56,030 nucleotides of DNA from Amycolatopsis rifamycinica (GCF_000695625.1 NZ_JMQI01000080.1:1-56030), one strand, 5' to 3'; positions 34,132-43,634 are shown, numbered from the stretch's first letter. A program made the numbers and translations. Notes: a model not told the origin generated them from the letters alone.

Positions 34132-34715
34132 AGGCGGCCGAGCCAGGGGTGCGGGCCGTAGGTCGCCTCCAGCGCCTCCGCCAGCCACCTCCGCTGCGCC
34201 GCGTCGAGCACCGGCAGCGCCGCCTCGAAGTCCTCCTCGTCCTTGGGCCGGGTCGCGTGGGCCTTGGCGAACAGCTGCACCTCAGGCGCCAGATAGGGGA
34301 CGCCCTCGGCCGAAATCCGGCCCAGTGACGCGATCTCCCGCCGCACGGCGGGGTTGCGGCGGGACACCCACGCACCGCCGTCGGCGTTGTCGAGCATCAG
34401 CTGGATCCGCCACGGCGCGGACGCCGACGGGCGGCACCACACGTCGTCGATGTGGTCGCCCAGTACCTCCCCGCGCGCCCACGGCCGCAGCGTGCCCGGC
34501 GGGTCCGCCGCCCACCACTCCCACGACGGCAGCGCCTCCTGGATCGCCCGCTGGTCGCGCCGCAGCAGCAGGACGTCGACGTCGGCGTGCTCGCGGAACG
34601 CCCGGCCCACCGCCAGCTCGATCGCGTACCCGCCGGCGATCCACCACGGCACGCGCACGCGCGAGAACAGCCCGGCCACCTCGGACAGGGAGGCCGGTTC
34701 CCACTCCCAGTTCAC
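34128..34715 (-). CDS. Nucleotidyltransferase resembling aminoglycoside/lincosamide adenylyltransferases
   Basis: 195 residues from GTG 34715, which overlaps the upstream lipoprotein stop (GTGA). The core WWIAGGYAIELAVGRAFREHADVDVLLLRRD has the GG(W/Y) start and paired acidic residues (ADVDV) of ANT(2'')- and Lnu-type transferases, with a third acidic site in DDVWCRP or IQLMLDNADGG. Such enzymes adenylylate antibiotics, but many chromosomal relatives have unknown substrates. Resistance is a possibility, not a conclusion. Confidence 0.8.
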   Translation of the reverse strand: MNWEWEPASLSEVAGLFSRVRVPWWIAGGYAIELAVGRAFREHADVDVLLLRRDQRAIQEALPSWEWWAADPPGTLRPWARGEVLGDHIDDVWCRPSASAPWRIQLMLDNADGGAWVSRRNPAVRREIASLGRISAEGVPYLAPEVQLFAKAHATRPKDEEDFEAALPVLDAAQRRWLAEALEATYGPHPWLGRL

Positions 34716-36157
34716 GAGACGCCGATCCCCGCGAGGACCGGGCCGGTGAACGGCGTGGCCGTCACGTCGTGGACCCGTGGCGCCCAGACCGCGTGGCCGT
34801 GGCCCGCCCACAGCGGGGCCACCGGCAGGTCGCGCAGCAGCTGGTTCTCCGCCAGCCGGTACAGCTCGCCCGCCTCCTCGGGCGTCGCCGCCGCGTCGGC
34901 CAGCGCGAGGTTCTGGTGGAACACCGCGTCGGTGTACCCGGACGCCGTGGCCAGCTCGGACAGCAGCTCGTACGGGCTGGCCGTGGCCAGTTTGACGTCC
35001 AGGGTGGACGGTCCGTCGAGCTGGTCCGAGCGCGGCGCCGCCTGTGCCGTCACCGAAACGTCCAGCGCCTTGTGCAGCCCGACCGTCAGGGTGCGCGTCC
35101 ACGCTTCGGCACCCGGTCCGAAGTAGACGGTCGCGCCGCCCGGGAAGCCCGCCTGCGTCAGCAGGGCCTTGCCGGCTGCCGCGTCGAAGCTGCACGGGCG
35201 GCAGGTGCCCGAGCGCTCGCCCGGCGCGTCCGCGGGCGGCAGCATCGCCTTGGCCGGGTCGACCTGGTGGGCGAGCGGCCCGGCCTCCAGCGCCGCGCGG
35301 TCGACACCGAGGGCGAAGCCGTGGCGGACCGTCGCGTCGGCGAACCGGGGGTTCGTCACCGGGAACGCCAGGTAGCCCGCCTCGGGCAGCGCCCAGGACG
35401 CGTGGCGGTCGCCGAACTCGCCGTGCATCGCTTCGTGCTGCGAGCCGGGGACCTCGGTGGCGAGGTCGAGCGTGCCCGCCTTGACCGCGTCGTACTGGGC
35501 GGCCGGCTCGCCGACCCGCAGTTCGATCTCCTCGGCCTTCCCGGCGCCGACGCGCTTGAGCGTGCCGCCCGAGCCCGGCTTCCAGCCGCCGTCGAGCCGG
35601 TACGGCCCGTTGCCGACCGGCGCCTTCGCGAAGCCGTCCCAGCCGCGGGAGGCGAGCACCGACGCCGGCAGCGGGACCAGGCCCGGTGCCGAAAGCAGCG
35701 CGGGCACCTGGCCGGAGGGCCGGTCGAGGGTCAGCGCGATCGTGTCCGGCGCCGCCGCCCTGATCTCGCGGGCCCGCAGGAGCTTCGTCAGCACCGGGGA
35801 CGACACCCAGTGCGCCGCGGCGACCGCCCGCCAGGTGTCCACATAGGACTGCGCGGTGACCGGGGTGCCGTCGTGGAAGGCCGCCGGCCGCAGCTTGACC
35901 GTCCAGTGCACCCGGTCGGCGCTCTCGATCGACGCGGCCGCGCGCGGGGTGAGCTTCCCGGACGCCGCGTCGTAGTCGGCGAGCGGGGTCCACAGCGCAC
36001 CGGTCACCAGCCGGCCCGCCTGGTCGGCGAGGTCGGCGGGCAGCAGCGTCGCGGGCTCGCGGATGCCGACCGACAGGACTCCGGGCCGGGCGGGGCCGGA
36101 ACCGGAGCAGCCCGTGACGGCGAGGGCGAGGGCGGCGAGCAGGACGAGCAGACGCAT
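34712..36157 (-). CDS. Family-5 (peptide/nickel-type) solute-binding lipoprotein
   Basis: 481 residues. Lipoprotein signal with lipobox VTGC (Cys17). The SBP_bac_5 body includes VHWTVKLRPAAFHDGTPVTAQSYVDTWRA and ELLSELATASGYTDAVFHQN. It should capture oligopeptides or similar ligands outside the membrane for an ABC importer, but no permease or ATPase genes lie nearby, so it is an orphan that would share another system. The following gene is coupled by GTGA overlap. Confidence 0.9.
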   Translation of the reverse strand: MRLLVLLAALALAVTGCSGSGPARPGVLSVGIREPATLLPADLADQAGRLVTGALWTPLADYDAASGKLTPRAAASIESADRVHWTVKLRPAAFHDGTPVTAQSYVDTWRAVAAAHWVSSPVLTKLLRAREIRAAAPDTIALTLDRPSGQVPALLSAPGLVPLPASVLASRGWDGFAKAPVGNGPYRLDGGWKPGSGGTLKRVGAGKAEEIELRVGEPAAQYDAVKAGTLDLATEVPGSQHEAMHGEFGDRHASWALPEAGYLAFPVTNPRFADATVRHGFALGVDRAALEAGPLAHQVDPAKAMLPPADAPGERSGTCRPCSFDAAAGKALLTQAGFPGGATVYFGPGAEAWTRTLTVGLHKALDVSVTAQAAPRSDQLDGPSTLDVKLATASPYELLSELATASGYTDAVFHQNLALADAAATPEEAGELYRLAENQLLRDLPVAPLWAGHGHAVWAPRVHDVTATPFTGPVLAGIGVS

Positions 36158-36262
36158 GCGCCAGTCCTACCAGTCGACGAGCAACGAAAGACGGTTGTGT
36201 CCGGTTGATCTCCGTCGTACCGTTCGATGGGTCACGCTCGCCGGCGTTCTGGGAGGTTCCGC

Positions 36263-37597
36263 GTGCGCACCTGGTTGCGGTCGTGCTTCGCCGCCGTCAC
36301 CGTCAGCGCCACGCTGGTCGCGACCGGGCTCCCGGCCGCGGCCTGCGGCGAAGACGACAAGCCCGCGGCCCCGGCCGCCCGCACGGCGGGTGACCCGGGC
36401 GCGATCAAGAACGTCAAGGCCGTCGGCAACGTGCCCGACGCCGCCGGCGCCATCTCGATCAACTTCCTCGACTACGGCCGCCGCGACGTCATGGTCGTGT
36501 CCGGCGAGTTCGGGCTCAAGGTCTACGACCTGACGAAGAACCCGGCCGCGCCGAAGCTGGTCGGGCAGGTCAGCCTGCCGGGGCTGTGGGAGACCGAGGA
36601 CACCGAGGTCGACCAGGACCGCAAGCTGGTGTTCCTCTCCCGCGACCCGCGCGCGTACGGCGGTACGACGGCGACCGGCGAGTCCGGGATCTACATCGTC
36701 GACGTCTCGAAGCCCGAGGCGCCGTCGATCCTCAGCTACGTGAAGGTGCCGGCCGGCCACACGACCAGCTGCGTCGACGGCTGCCGCCACCTGTGGACCG
36801 GCGGCCCGTCGAAGGCCGCCGACCAGCCCGCCGAGTGGGGCGGGCGGCCGATCTGGGTCACCGACATCCGCGACCCGCGGCACCCGAAGGTCAACCCGCA
36901 GCCGATCGAGCTGGCGCGCAACGACGGCAAGACCGACTACGTGCACGACGTGCAGGTGGACGCCGACGGTGTGGCCTGGGTGTCCGGCCGCGGCGGGGTG
37001 CGCGGCTACTGGACGAACGGCGTCCACCGCGACCCGCTCACGAACAAGCTCCGCCGGGCGACCGCGCACGAGCCGATCCCGTACGCCGGCGGTGGCATCG
37101 CCGAGACGGCCGCGCCCTCGCGGTTCATGCACAACAGCTTCCACCCGGCCGGCCACCGCGTCGGCGACGGCGCGTGGCGCGGTCAGGACCTGATCTACGC
37201 GACGGAGGAGAACTTCGTCGACGGCTGCGCGGGCGACGGCGTCCTGACGATCTCGTCGCTGGCCGGTTCGTACCACGGCGAGGGCTGGCGCTCGACGCCG
37301 GAGAAGCCGTTCCGGCTGGCGAGCGTCGGTACGTGGAGCGTCAACGGCCAGGAGGGCAGTGACCCCGCCTCGGACGACTGCTCCGCGCACTACTTCGACG
37401 TCCGCGGCAGGATCCTGGTGCAGTCGTTCTACGCGCAGGGCACCCGGTTCGTCGACGTCAGCGACCCGACGAACCCGCGCCAGATCGCCTACTACCGCCC
37501 GACCGACGCGAGCGCGTGGGCGCCGTACTGGCACGGCAAGTACGTCTACGTCGCGGACAACACCCGCGGCGTCGACGTCCTGCAGCTCACCAAGTAG
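36263..37597 (+). CDS. Exported LVIVD-repeat (beta-propeller-like) protein
   Basis: 444 residues from GTG 36263, chosen because GGGAGG lies 6 nt upstream and a good signal peptide follows (VRTWLRSCFAAVTVSATLV, ending near AAAC, which could be a lipidated cysteine). Repeats of the form G-xx-DV/YDLT-x-P-xx-P-xx-xG are seen at GLKVYDLTKNPAAP, GIYIVDVSKPEAP, IWVTDIRDPRHP and TRFVDVSDPTNP, i.e. LVIVD repeats. Such proteins form surface propellers of mostly unknown role. Confidence 0.82.
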   Translation: MRTWLRSCFAAVTVSATLVATGLPAAACGEDDKPAAPAARTAGDPGAIKNVKAVGNVPDAAGAISINFLDYGRRDVMVVSGEFGLKVYDLTKNPAAPKLVGQVSLPGLWETEDTEVDQDRKLVFLSRDPRAYGGTTATGESGIYIVDVSKPEAPSILSYVKVPAGHTTSCVDGCRHLWTGGPSKAADQPAEWGGRPIWVTDIRDPRHPKVNPQPIELARNDGKTDYVHDVQVDADGVAWVSGRGGVRGYWTNGVHRDPLTNKLRRATAHEPIPYAGGGIAETAAPSRFMHNSFHPAGHRVGDGAWRGQDLIYATEENFVDGCAGDGVLTISSLAGSYHGEGWRSTPEKPFRLASVGTWSVNGQEGSDPASDDCSAHYFDVRGRILVQSFYAQGTRFVDVSDPTNPRQIAYYRPTDASAWAPYWHGKYVYVADNTRGVDVLQLTK

Positions 37598-37605
37598 GGC
37601 TCGAG

Positions 37606-37650
37606 ACACCGGAGGCCGCCACCGATCCGCTCGGTGGCGGCCTCCGGTGT
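37606..37650. terminator. Perfect 20-bp stem bidirectional terminator
   Basis: 37606-37625 (starting ACACCGGAGG) is the exact reverse complement of 37631-37650; the loop is TCCGC. It lies between the convergent LVIVD and GH13 genes, 4 bp from the GH13 stop. Confidence 0.88.
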
Positions 37651-37653
37651 GTC

Positions 37654-39231
37654 CTAGCCGCGCAGCCAGACCGCCGTGTCGGTCGGCAGCTCGCCGTCCA
37701 CCGGGCCGCTGGCCAGCAACAGCTCGCCGCCGGGAAGCGGGACCGGTGAGTCCGAGAAGTTCAGCGCGAACGTGAACTCCGTGCCCAGCCGGAACGCCAG
37801 CACGCCCTCGCCGAGCGACAGCCACTCGAGCGAGCCCGTGGGCAGGTCCCGCCGCAGCCGCAGGCCGTCGCGGTACAGCGACAGCATCGACGCCGGGTCG
37901 GCCGCCTCCGCCTCCGCCGTGTAGTCCTGCCAGGAGTCCGGCTGCGGCAGCCAGGTGCCCCCGCTGCCGAAGCCGAAGGGCGGCTCGGACCCCGACCACG
38001 GGATCGGCACCCGGCAGCCGTCCCGGCCCGGGTCGGCGCCGCCGGTGCGGGCGAAGACCGGGTCCTGGCGCAGCTCGTCCGGGATGTCGAGGACCTCCCA
38101 CAACCCCAGCTCTTCCCCCTGGTAGACGTACAGCCCGCCGGGCAGGGCCAGGGTCAGCAGCGCCGCCGCGCGCGCCCGGCGGGTGCCGAGCGCGCGGTCG
38201 ACCGGCAGCTCGTGCAGCCGGTTCGCGAAGCTGAACCCCGTGTCCCCCTGCCGTCCGTAGCGGGTGACGTGCCGGGTGACGTCGTGGTTAGACAGCACCC
38301 ACGCCGCCGGGGCGCCGACCTCGTCGTGGGCCTTCAGCGTCCGGTCGATCACGTCGCGGAAGCGCTGGCTGTCCCACGGGCAGACCAGGAAGTCGAAGTT
38401 GAACGCCGAGTGCAGCTCGTCGCGGCGCAGGTAGCGCGCGGCGCGCGCCATGTCCGGCAGCCACATCTCGCCGACCAGCACGCGCTCGCCGCCGTAGCTG
38501 TCGGCGATCTTGCGCCACGACCGGTAGATCTCGTGCAGCCCTTCCTGGTCGGAGAACGGCGTCTCGTCGCCGTCCTCGACGTCGGGCAGGTGCGGGTCCT
38601 TGACCAGGCCGTCGGCGACGTCGATGCGGAAGCCGTCCACGCCGCGGTCGAACCAGAAGCGCAGCACGTCCTCGAACTCCGTGCGGATCTCCGGGTTGTC
38701 CCAGTTGAAGTCGGGCTGGCGCGAGCTGTAGAGGTGCAGGTACCACTCGCCGTCCGGCACCCGCGTCCACGCGGATCCGCCGAAGCGCGACTTCCAGTTG
38801 TTCGGCGGCTCGCCGCCGTCCGGGCCGCGGCCGGGCCGGAACCAGAACCGCTGCCGCTCCGGCGAGCCCGGGCCGGCTTCGAGCGCGGCCTGGAACCAGC
38901 GGTGCTCGTCGGAGCAGTGGTTGGGCACGATGTCGATGATCACCCGGATGCCGCGGGCGTGGGCCTCGGCGATCAGCGCCTCCGCCTCGGCGAGGGTGCC
39001 GAACAGCGGCTCGATCTCGCGGAAGTCGGCGACGTCGTAGCCGCCGTCGTCCATCGGCGACGGGTACCACGGTGTGAACCAGATCGCGTCGATCCCCAGG
39101 TCGGCCAGGTGGTCCAGCCGGGCGCGGACGCCGGCGAGGTCGCCGACACCGTCGCCGTTGCCGTCCGCGAAGCTGCGGATGTACACCTGGTAGATCGCCG
39201 CGCTCCGCCACCAGCCGGTCTTTTCGGTCAC
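37654..39231 (-). CDS. GH13 alpha-glucosidase (intracellular)
   Basis: 525 residues, no signal peptide. GH13 conserved regions: I DIVPNH; II GFRIDVADG with nucleophile Asp204; III LVGEMWLP with acid/base Glu255; IV LSNHDVTR with Asp317. Typical of alpha-glucosidases that cut short malto-, isomalto- or nigero-oligosaccharides in the cytoplasm. It is last in the order SBP, permease, permease, glucosidase, so it should hydrolyse the imported sugar. Linkage preference cannot be read from the motifs. Confidence 0.94.
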   Translation of the reverse strand: MTEKTGWWRSAAIYQVYIRSFADGNGDGVGDLAGVRARLDHLADLGIDAIWFTPWYPSPMDDGGYDVADFREIEPLFGTLAEAEALIAEAHARGIRVIIDIVPNHCSDEHRWFQAALEAGPGSPERQRFWFRPGRGPDGGEPPNNWKSRFGGSAWTRVPDGEWYLHLYSSRQPDFNWDNPEIRTEFEDVLRFWFDRGVDGFRIDVADGLVKDPHLPDVEDGDETPFSDQEGLHEIYRSWRKIADSYGGERVLVGEMWLPDMARAARYLRRDELHSAFNFDFLVCPWDSQRFRDVIDRTLKAHDEVGAPAAWVLSNHDVTRHVTRYGRQGDTGFSFANRLHELPVDRALGTRRARAAALLTLALPGGLYVYQGEELGLWEVLDIPDELRQDPVFARTGGADPGRDGCRVPIPWSGSEPPFGFGSGGTWLPQPDSWQDYTAEAEAADPASMLSLYRDGLRLRRDLPTGSLEWLSLGEGVLAFRLGTEFTFALNFSDSPVPLPGGELLLASGPVDGELPTDTAVWLRG

Positions 39232-39264
39232 GAAAGTGCCCCTCCTGAGTCGTGTGGGAAAGCC

Positions 39265-40134
39265 TCAGCCCTTGAGGCTGCCGGCGGTCAGCCCGGCGAG
39301 GATCTGCCGCTGGAAGGCCAGGAACAGCGCCACCATCGGCAGGCTGGCCAGCACCATCCCGGCGACGAGCACGTTGAGCGGCATGTCGATCGCCACCCGT
39401 TGCAGCATCACCGAGAGCGTCTGCTTTTCGGTGTCCGGGAACACCAGCAGCGGCCAGATGAAGTCCTTCCACGCGGTGACCACCGCGAGGATCGACACCA
39501 CGGCCAGGATCGGCCGCGAGATCGGCAGGATGATCCGCCAGAGCGTGCGCACCGGCCCGGCGCCGTCGAGGCGCGCCGCTTCGATCAGCTCGTCCGGGAT
39601 CTGGTCGAAGAAGCGTTTCAGCAGGTAGATGTTGAACGCGTTCGCCGCCGCGGGCAGCCAGACCGCGGCCGGCGAGTTGATCAGGTTGAGGTGCAGCAGC
39701 GGCAGGTCCGTCACCGTCACGTACGTCGGGACGAGCAACGCCGTGGCCGGCAGCATCAGCGTGGCCAGCATCAGCCCGAGCACGACGTTGCCGAACTTCG
39801 GCCGCAGCTTCGACAGCGCGAACGCGGCCGGGACGTCGATGGCCAGCTGCACCAGCCACGCGCCACCGGCGACGATCAGCGTGTTGAGGAAGTACTTGCC
39901 CAGGCTGAGCTGGTCCCAGGCGTCGGCGAAGGTTTCCGGGTGCCACTCGCGCGGGACGAGCGTCGCCGGGGTCTGCGCCAGTTCCTGCGGCGACTTCATC
40001 GCGCCGGTGACGACCCAGTAGAGCGGGAACAGGAAGGCCAGCACGAAAACCGCCAGCGTGCCGGCGAAGACGACACCGTAGACGGCCTTGCCTCGCGGGC
40101 TGCGCAGCGCGCCGGGGGAGACGAGGGTCCTCAT
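39265..40134 (-). CDS. Sugar ABC transporter permease (MalG-like)
   Basis: 289 residues from ATG 40134 (ATGA overlap with the upstream permease). Six membrane helices and the ATPase-contacting EAA loop LIEAARLDGAGPVRTLWRIILPIS. Partners are the adjacent MalF-like permease and lipoprotein. No ATPase gene is present, so a shared MsiK-type ATPase encoded elsewhere is expected (known for actinomycete sugar importers). Confidence 0.93.
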   Translation of the reverse strand: MRTLVSPGALRSPRGKAVYGVVFAGTLAVFVLAFLFPLYWVVTGAMKSPQELAQTPATLVPREWHPETFADAWDQLSLGKYFLNTLIVAGGAWLVQLAIDVPAAFALSKLRPKFGNVVLGLMLATLMLPATALLVPTYVTVTDLPLLHLNLINSPAAVWLPAAANAFNIYLLKRFFDQIPDELIEAARLDGAGPVRTLWRIILPISRPILAVVSILAVVTAWKDFIWPLLVFPDTEKQTLSVMLQRVAIDMPLNVLVAGMVLASLPMVALFLAFQRQILAGLTAGSLKG

Positions 40135-41105
40135 GACTGGTCCGCCTTCCGCGTCAGCCGGACGTACCACGCCGAGAACACGCCGAGCGCCACGAACAGC
40201 AGCAGGCTCATCGCGCTCGCCGAGCCGAAGTCGTTGTAGACGAAGGCGTAGCGGTACAGCAGCAGGAGCACGGTGACCGTGGAGTCGTCCGGGCCGCCGC
40301 CGGTCATCACGTACGGCTCGGTGAACACCTGCATGGTCGCGACGACCTGCAGCAGCAGGAGCACCAGCAGGACGAACCGCGTCTGCGGGAACGTCACGTG
40401 CCGCAGGCGTTTCCACAGCCCGGCGCCGTCGAGCTCCGCGGCCTCGTACAGTTCGCCGGGGATGGTGCCGAGCGCGGCCAGGTAGATCAGCGTGGTGCTG
40501 CCCATGTTGGCCCACGTCGAGACGAAGACCAGCGACAGCATCGCCGTGCCGCTCGAATCCAGCCACTGGCCGCCGGGCAGGCCGACGGCGCCGAGCGCGG
40601 AGTTGAACAGGCCGGGACCCGGGTCGTAGAACCACTTCCACATCAGGGCCGTCACGACCGGCGGCAGCATCACCGGGAGGTAGACGGCGAGCCGGAAGAA
40701 CGCCTTCGCGTGGCGGAGTTCGTTGAGCAGCACCGCGGTGAAGAACGGCACGGCGAAGCCGAAGACCAGCGCGAGCCCGGTGAACAGCAGCGTGTTGCGC
40801 CAGGCGACGCCGAACAGCGGGTCCGCGAAGAGCCGGCTGAAGTTGTCGAACCCGACCCACGTCGGCGCGTTGACGAAGTCGACCTGCTGGAAGCTCAGCA
40901 GCACCCCGCGCACGATCGGGTACCAGGAGAACAGGGCGAACACCACGAGCGCGGCGCAGAGCAGGCCGTACGCGGTGACGTTCTCCTTGAGCTCGCGCCT
41001 GAGCCGGGTGCGGCGCCGCTCTTCTCGCGAGGCAGCCGGGCGCCCGGCCCGCGACGGTTTCGCCGCGGGCCAGGCGAGCAGGCTACTTGACCTGGGCGAG
41101 GACAC
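40131..41105 (-). CDS. Sugar ABC transporter permease (MalF-like)
   Basis: 324 residues. Cytoplasmic N-terminus rich in Arg, then membrane helices, with EAA loop LYEAAELDGAGLWKRLRHVTFPQ. No internal ATG/GTG precedes the first helix, so GTG 41105 is the best start although it overlaps the lipoprotein gene by 23 bp. That overlap suggests tight coupling. Pairs with the MalG-like permease. Confidence 0.9.
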   Translation of the reverse strand: MSSPRSSSLLAWPAAKPSRAGRPAASREERRRTRLRRELKENVTAYGLLCAALVVFALFSWYPIVRGVLLSFQQVDFVNAPTWVGFDNFSRLFADPLFGVAWRNTLLFTGLALVFGFAVPFFTAVLLNELRHAKAFFRLAVYLPVMLPPVVTALMWKWFYDPGPGLFNSALGAVGLPGGQWLDSSGTAMLSLVFVSTWANMGSTTLIYLAALGTIPGELYEAAELDGAGLWKRLRHVTFPQTRFVLLVLLLLQVVATMQVFTEPYVMTGGGPDDSTVTVLLLLYRYAFVYNDFGSASAMSLLLFVALGVFSAWYVRLTRKADQS

Positions 41106-42459
41106 TGTCGACCTTCGACGCGGCGGACTTCAGCTGCTGGTCGATGTTCGCGTTCTGGTCGGTGAGGACCGCCTGCATCACGCTGTCGAGCGCGGCGTAG
41201 ATCTGCTGCGCGTTCGGCGGCTCGATGCTGCCCTTGATCTTGCTGGTGGTGTCCACGTAGGACTGGAAGTTCTTCGCCGGAACGTTGGCGTACTTGGCCT
41301 TCAGGGTCAGCTGCTGCTCACGGACGGCGCCGGTCCAGACGTCCGGGGTCGGCTCGGCGGGCAGGCCGACCGGCTGCTTGCCCTCGACGTACTGCTGGAT
41401 GTGCTTTTCGAAGCGGTCCGGGTTGAGGTACTTCCACTGGATCCACTCGAGGCCGGCTTTGACCTTCTCCGGCGACGCCTTCGGGTTGATCATGTAGCCC
41501 TCGCCGCCGAGCAGGGTGCCCTGGCCGCCGGGCATGCCGGCGATGCCGTAGTCCTCGTACTTGCCGTTGAACTGCTTGACGAGCACCGGGACGTTGTCCG
41601 GGGCGGCCATGTACATGCCGAGCTGGCCGGCGCCCATCATGCGTTGCACGTCCTGGGCTTCGAGGAGCTGCTTGGCGCCCATGGAGTTGTCGGTCCAGCG
41701 CATGTCGTGCAGGTACTGGAGGGCCTTCCGGCCCTTCTCGTTGTCGAAGTCGGCGACCCACTTGTCGCCGTCCTTGCGGGCGATGTCGCCGCCCATCGAG
41801 TAGAGCCAGCCGGTGAGGTGCCAGCCGCCCTGGTTGTTCTTGCTGTAGTCGGCGTACCCGACGACGCCGTTGCCGAGCGCGGAGATCTTCTTCGCGGCTT
41901 CGCGGACCTCGTCCCAGGTCTGCGGCGGCTTGTCCGGATCCAGCCCGGCCTTCTGGAACAGCGGGCGGCTGTAGAGCAGGCCCATCGTGTAGTTCATCGT
42001 CGGCAGGCCGTAGAGCTTGCCGTTCGCGTCGCGGAAGTTGTCGAGGAGTTCCGGCTTGATGTCGTTGATGTGCGGAACGCTCTTCGCGGCTTCGGTGATG
42101 TCGGCGGCCTGGTGCCGGGCGATGATCTGCGCCGGGTCGGTGAAGTAGACGTAGTAGACGTCTTCGAGCTGCCCGCCGGCGAGCTTCGCGGAGAACGTCT
42201 TGGGGTCCATGAAACCTTCGTGCGGATCGATGTCGATGTTCGGGTGCGCCGCCTCGAACTCCTTGACGTCGGCGTCGAACACGCTGCGCTCGAACGGCTG
42301 GCTGGTCGGCGGCTGCCCGGTGACGGTGATCTTGACCTTGCCGCCGGCCTGGGCGCCGGAGTCGCCGTCCCCGCAGGCGGCCACCCCGAGGGCGAGACCA
42401 CCGGCGGCGAGCAGGCACAACGTTCGGCGGGAGACGGTTCGGGACCAGGTACTGCTCAT
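41083..42459 (-). CDS. Sugar-binding lipoprotein of an ABC importer
   Basis: 458 residues. Signal with Arg-rich start and lipobox VAAC; then family-1 solute-binding protein features (KVKITVTGQPPTSQPFERSVFDADVKEFEAAHPNI, and TMNYTMGLLYSRPLFQKAGLDPDKPPQTWDEV). First gene of the importer operon, preceded by a promoter and an AT-rich AACTTACG-containing element. Substrate likely an alpha-gluco-oligosaccharide given the GH13 gene in the operon (inference). Confidence 0.92.
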   Translation of the reverse strand: MSSTWSRTVSRRTLCLLAAGGLALGVAACGDGDSGAQAGGKVKITVTGQPPTSQPFERSVFDADVKEFEAAHPNIDIDPHEGFMDPKTFSAKLAGGQLEDVYYVYFTDPAQIIARHQAADITEAAKSVPHINDIKPELLDNFRDANGKLYGLPTMNYTMGLLYSRPLFQKAGLDPDKPPQTWDEVREAAKKISALGNGVVGYADYSKNNQGGWHLTGWLYSMGGDIARKDGDKWVADFDNEKGRKALQYLHDMRWTDNSMGAKQLLEAQDVQRMMGAGQLGMYMAAPDNVPVLVKQFNGKYEDYGIAGMPGGQGTLLGGEGYMINPKASPEKVKAGLEWIQWKYLNPDRFEKHIQQYVEGKQPVGLPAEPTPDVWTGAVREQQLTLKAKYANVPAKNFQSYVDTTSKIKGSIEPPNAQQIYAALDSVMQAVLTDQNANIDQQLKSAASKVDSVLAQVK

Positions 42460-42505
42460 CTCAAGCCTCTTCTCGGGTCGCGACGACTGTCACGTGATTG
42501 CGGTC

Positions 42506-42535
42506 ACTCTAAAGTGGGAGACGCGATGGCCGCAA
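42506..42535 (-). promoter_or_regulatory. Promoter candidate of the sugar importer operon
   Basis: On the minus strand TTGCGG (complement of 42530-42535) and TAGAGT (complement of 42506-42511) are separated by 18 bp, about 47 bp before the lipoprotein start. Confidence 0.4.
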
Positions 42536-42554
42536 TAACCAGACGAGATTTTGC

Positions 42555-42562
42555 AACTTACG
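42555..42562. promoter_or_regulatory. AACTTACG half-site upstream of the importer
   Basis: AACTTACG, within the AT-rich stretch TTTTGCAACTTACGG (42549-42563), matches the left part of the palindrome at 51500-51513 upstream of the GH87 operon. A LacI-type regulator is encoded just upstream. The symmetry here is only partial. Confidence 0.4.
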
Positions 42563-42579
42563 GACAGAGGCGGGACACG

Positions 42580-42610
42580 AAAAAGCGCGACGGCCGGTGA
42601 GCCGTCGCGC
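42580..42610 (-). terminator. Rho-independent terminator of the LacI gene
   Basis: GCGCGACGGC (42585-42594) pairs exactly with GCCGTCGCGC (42601-42610) across a 6-nt loop. On the minus strand the hairpin is followed by five T residues, a rare classical U-tract in this GC-rich window. Confidence 0.85.
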
Positions 42611-42626
42611 CTCTCGGGTCGCGGGG

Positions 42627-43634
42627 TCAGGCGGTGCGGCGGGCGGTGGACCCCCGGACCACCAGTTCCGGTGCGAACAGCAGCTCTTCGGCCGCCACCT
42701 CGCCGCCGTTGATGCGCTTGACCAGCAGTTCCACCACCGCCCGGCCCATGGCCTCGATCGGCTGGCGGGTGGTCGTCAACGGCGGGTCGGTGCAGTTCAT
42801 CAGGGCCGAGTCGTCGTAGCCGACGACCGAGACGTCCTCCGGGACCGACAGGCCCTGCCGCCGGGCCGCGCGGACCGCGCCGAGGGCCAGCAGGTCGCTC
42901 GCGCACAGCACCGCCGTCGCGCCGCGGGGGTACAGGCGGGCCGCCGCCGCGTGGCCGCCCTCGATCGAGAACATGCCGTGCTCGACCAGCTCGTCCAGCA
43001 CCGGCAGCCCGAGCTTCGCCGCGTAAGAGCGGAACGCCTCGAGCTTCCGCCGCGAGGGAATGTGGTCGGACGGGCCGAGGACCAGGCCGATCTTCTCGTG
43101 CCCGAGCGAGTGCAGGTGCCCGACGACCTGCTCGACGGCCACCGCGTCGTCGCACGAGACCTGGGGCAGGCCGAGGTGGTCGACCGCCGCGTTGATCAGC
43201 ACGGTCGGCAGCCGGCGCTCGACGAGGTGGTGGTAGTGCGTGTGGATCGCGTCCGCCTGCGCGAACAGCCCGCCGGCGAACACCACGCCCGACACCTGCT
43301 GCTGCAGGAGCAGCTCGACGTACTCGGCCTCCGACACCCCGCCCGCGGTCCGCGTGCAGAGCACCGGGGTGAACCCCTGCTGGGCGAGGGCGTTGCCCAT
43401 GATCTCGGCCAGCGCCGGGAAGATCGGGTTCTGCAGCTCCGGCAGCACCAGCCCGACCAGCCGGGCGCGCTCGCCGCGCAGCTGGGTGGGCCGCTCGTAC
43501 CCCATCACGTCCAGCGCGGTGAGCACGGCGGCCCGGGTGCTGGCGGACACCCCGGACCGGCCGTTGAGCACCCGGCTGACCGTGGCTTCGCTGACCCCGA
43601 CCTGGCGGGCGACTTCGGCAAGGCGACGCGTCAT
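42627..43634 (-). CDS. LacI-family regulator of the sugar importer
   Basis: 335 residues from ATG 43634 (MTRRLAEVARQVGVSEATVSRVLNGRSG). The standard helix-turn-helix and hinge precede a periplasmic-binding-type effector domain (LVLPELQNPIFPALAEIMG, and SVVGYDDSALMNCTDPPLTT). It sits directly upstream of the importer/glucosidase operon on the same strand, so it is the probable repressor, released by the imported oligosaccharide (inference). It ends with its own strong terminator. Confidence 0.93.
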   Translation of the reverse strand: MTRRLAEVARQVGVSEATVSRVLNGRSGVSASTRAAVLTALDVMGYERPTQLRGERARLVGLVLPELQNPIFPALAEIMGNALAQQGFTPVLCTRTAGGVSEAEYVELLLQQQVSGVVFAGGLFAQADAIHTHYHHLVERRLPTVLINAAVDHLGLPQVSCDDAVAVEQVVGHLHSLGHEKIGLVLGPSDHIPSRRKLEAFRSYAAKLGLPVLDELVEHGMFSIEGGHAAAARLYPRGATAVLCASDLLALGAVRAARRQGLSVPEDVSVVGYDDSALMNCTDPPLTTTRQPIEAMGRAVVELLVKRINGGEVAAEELLFAPELVVRGSTARRTA

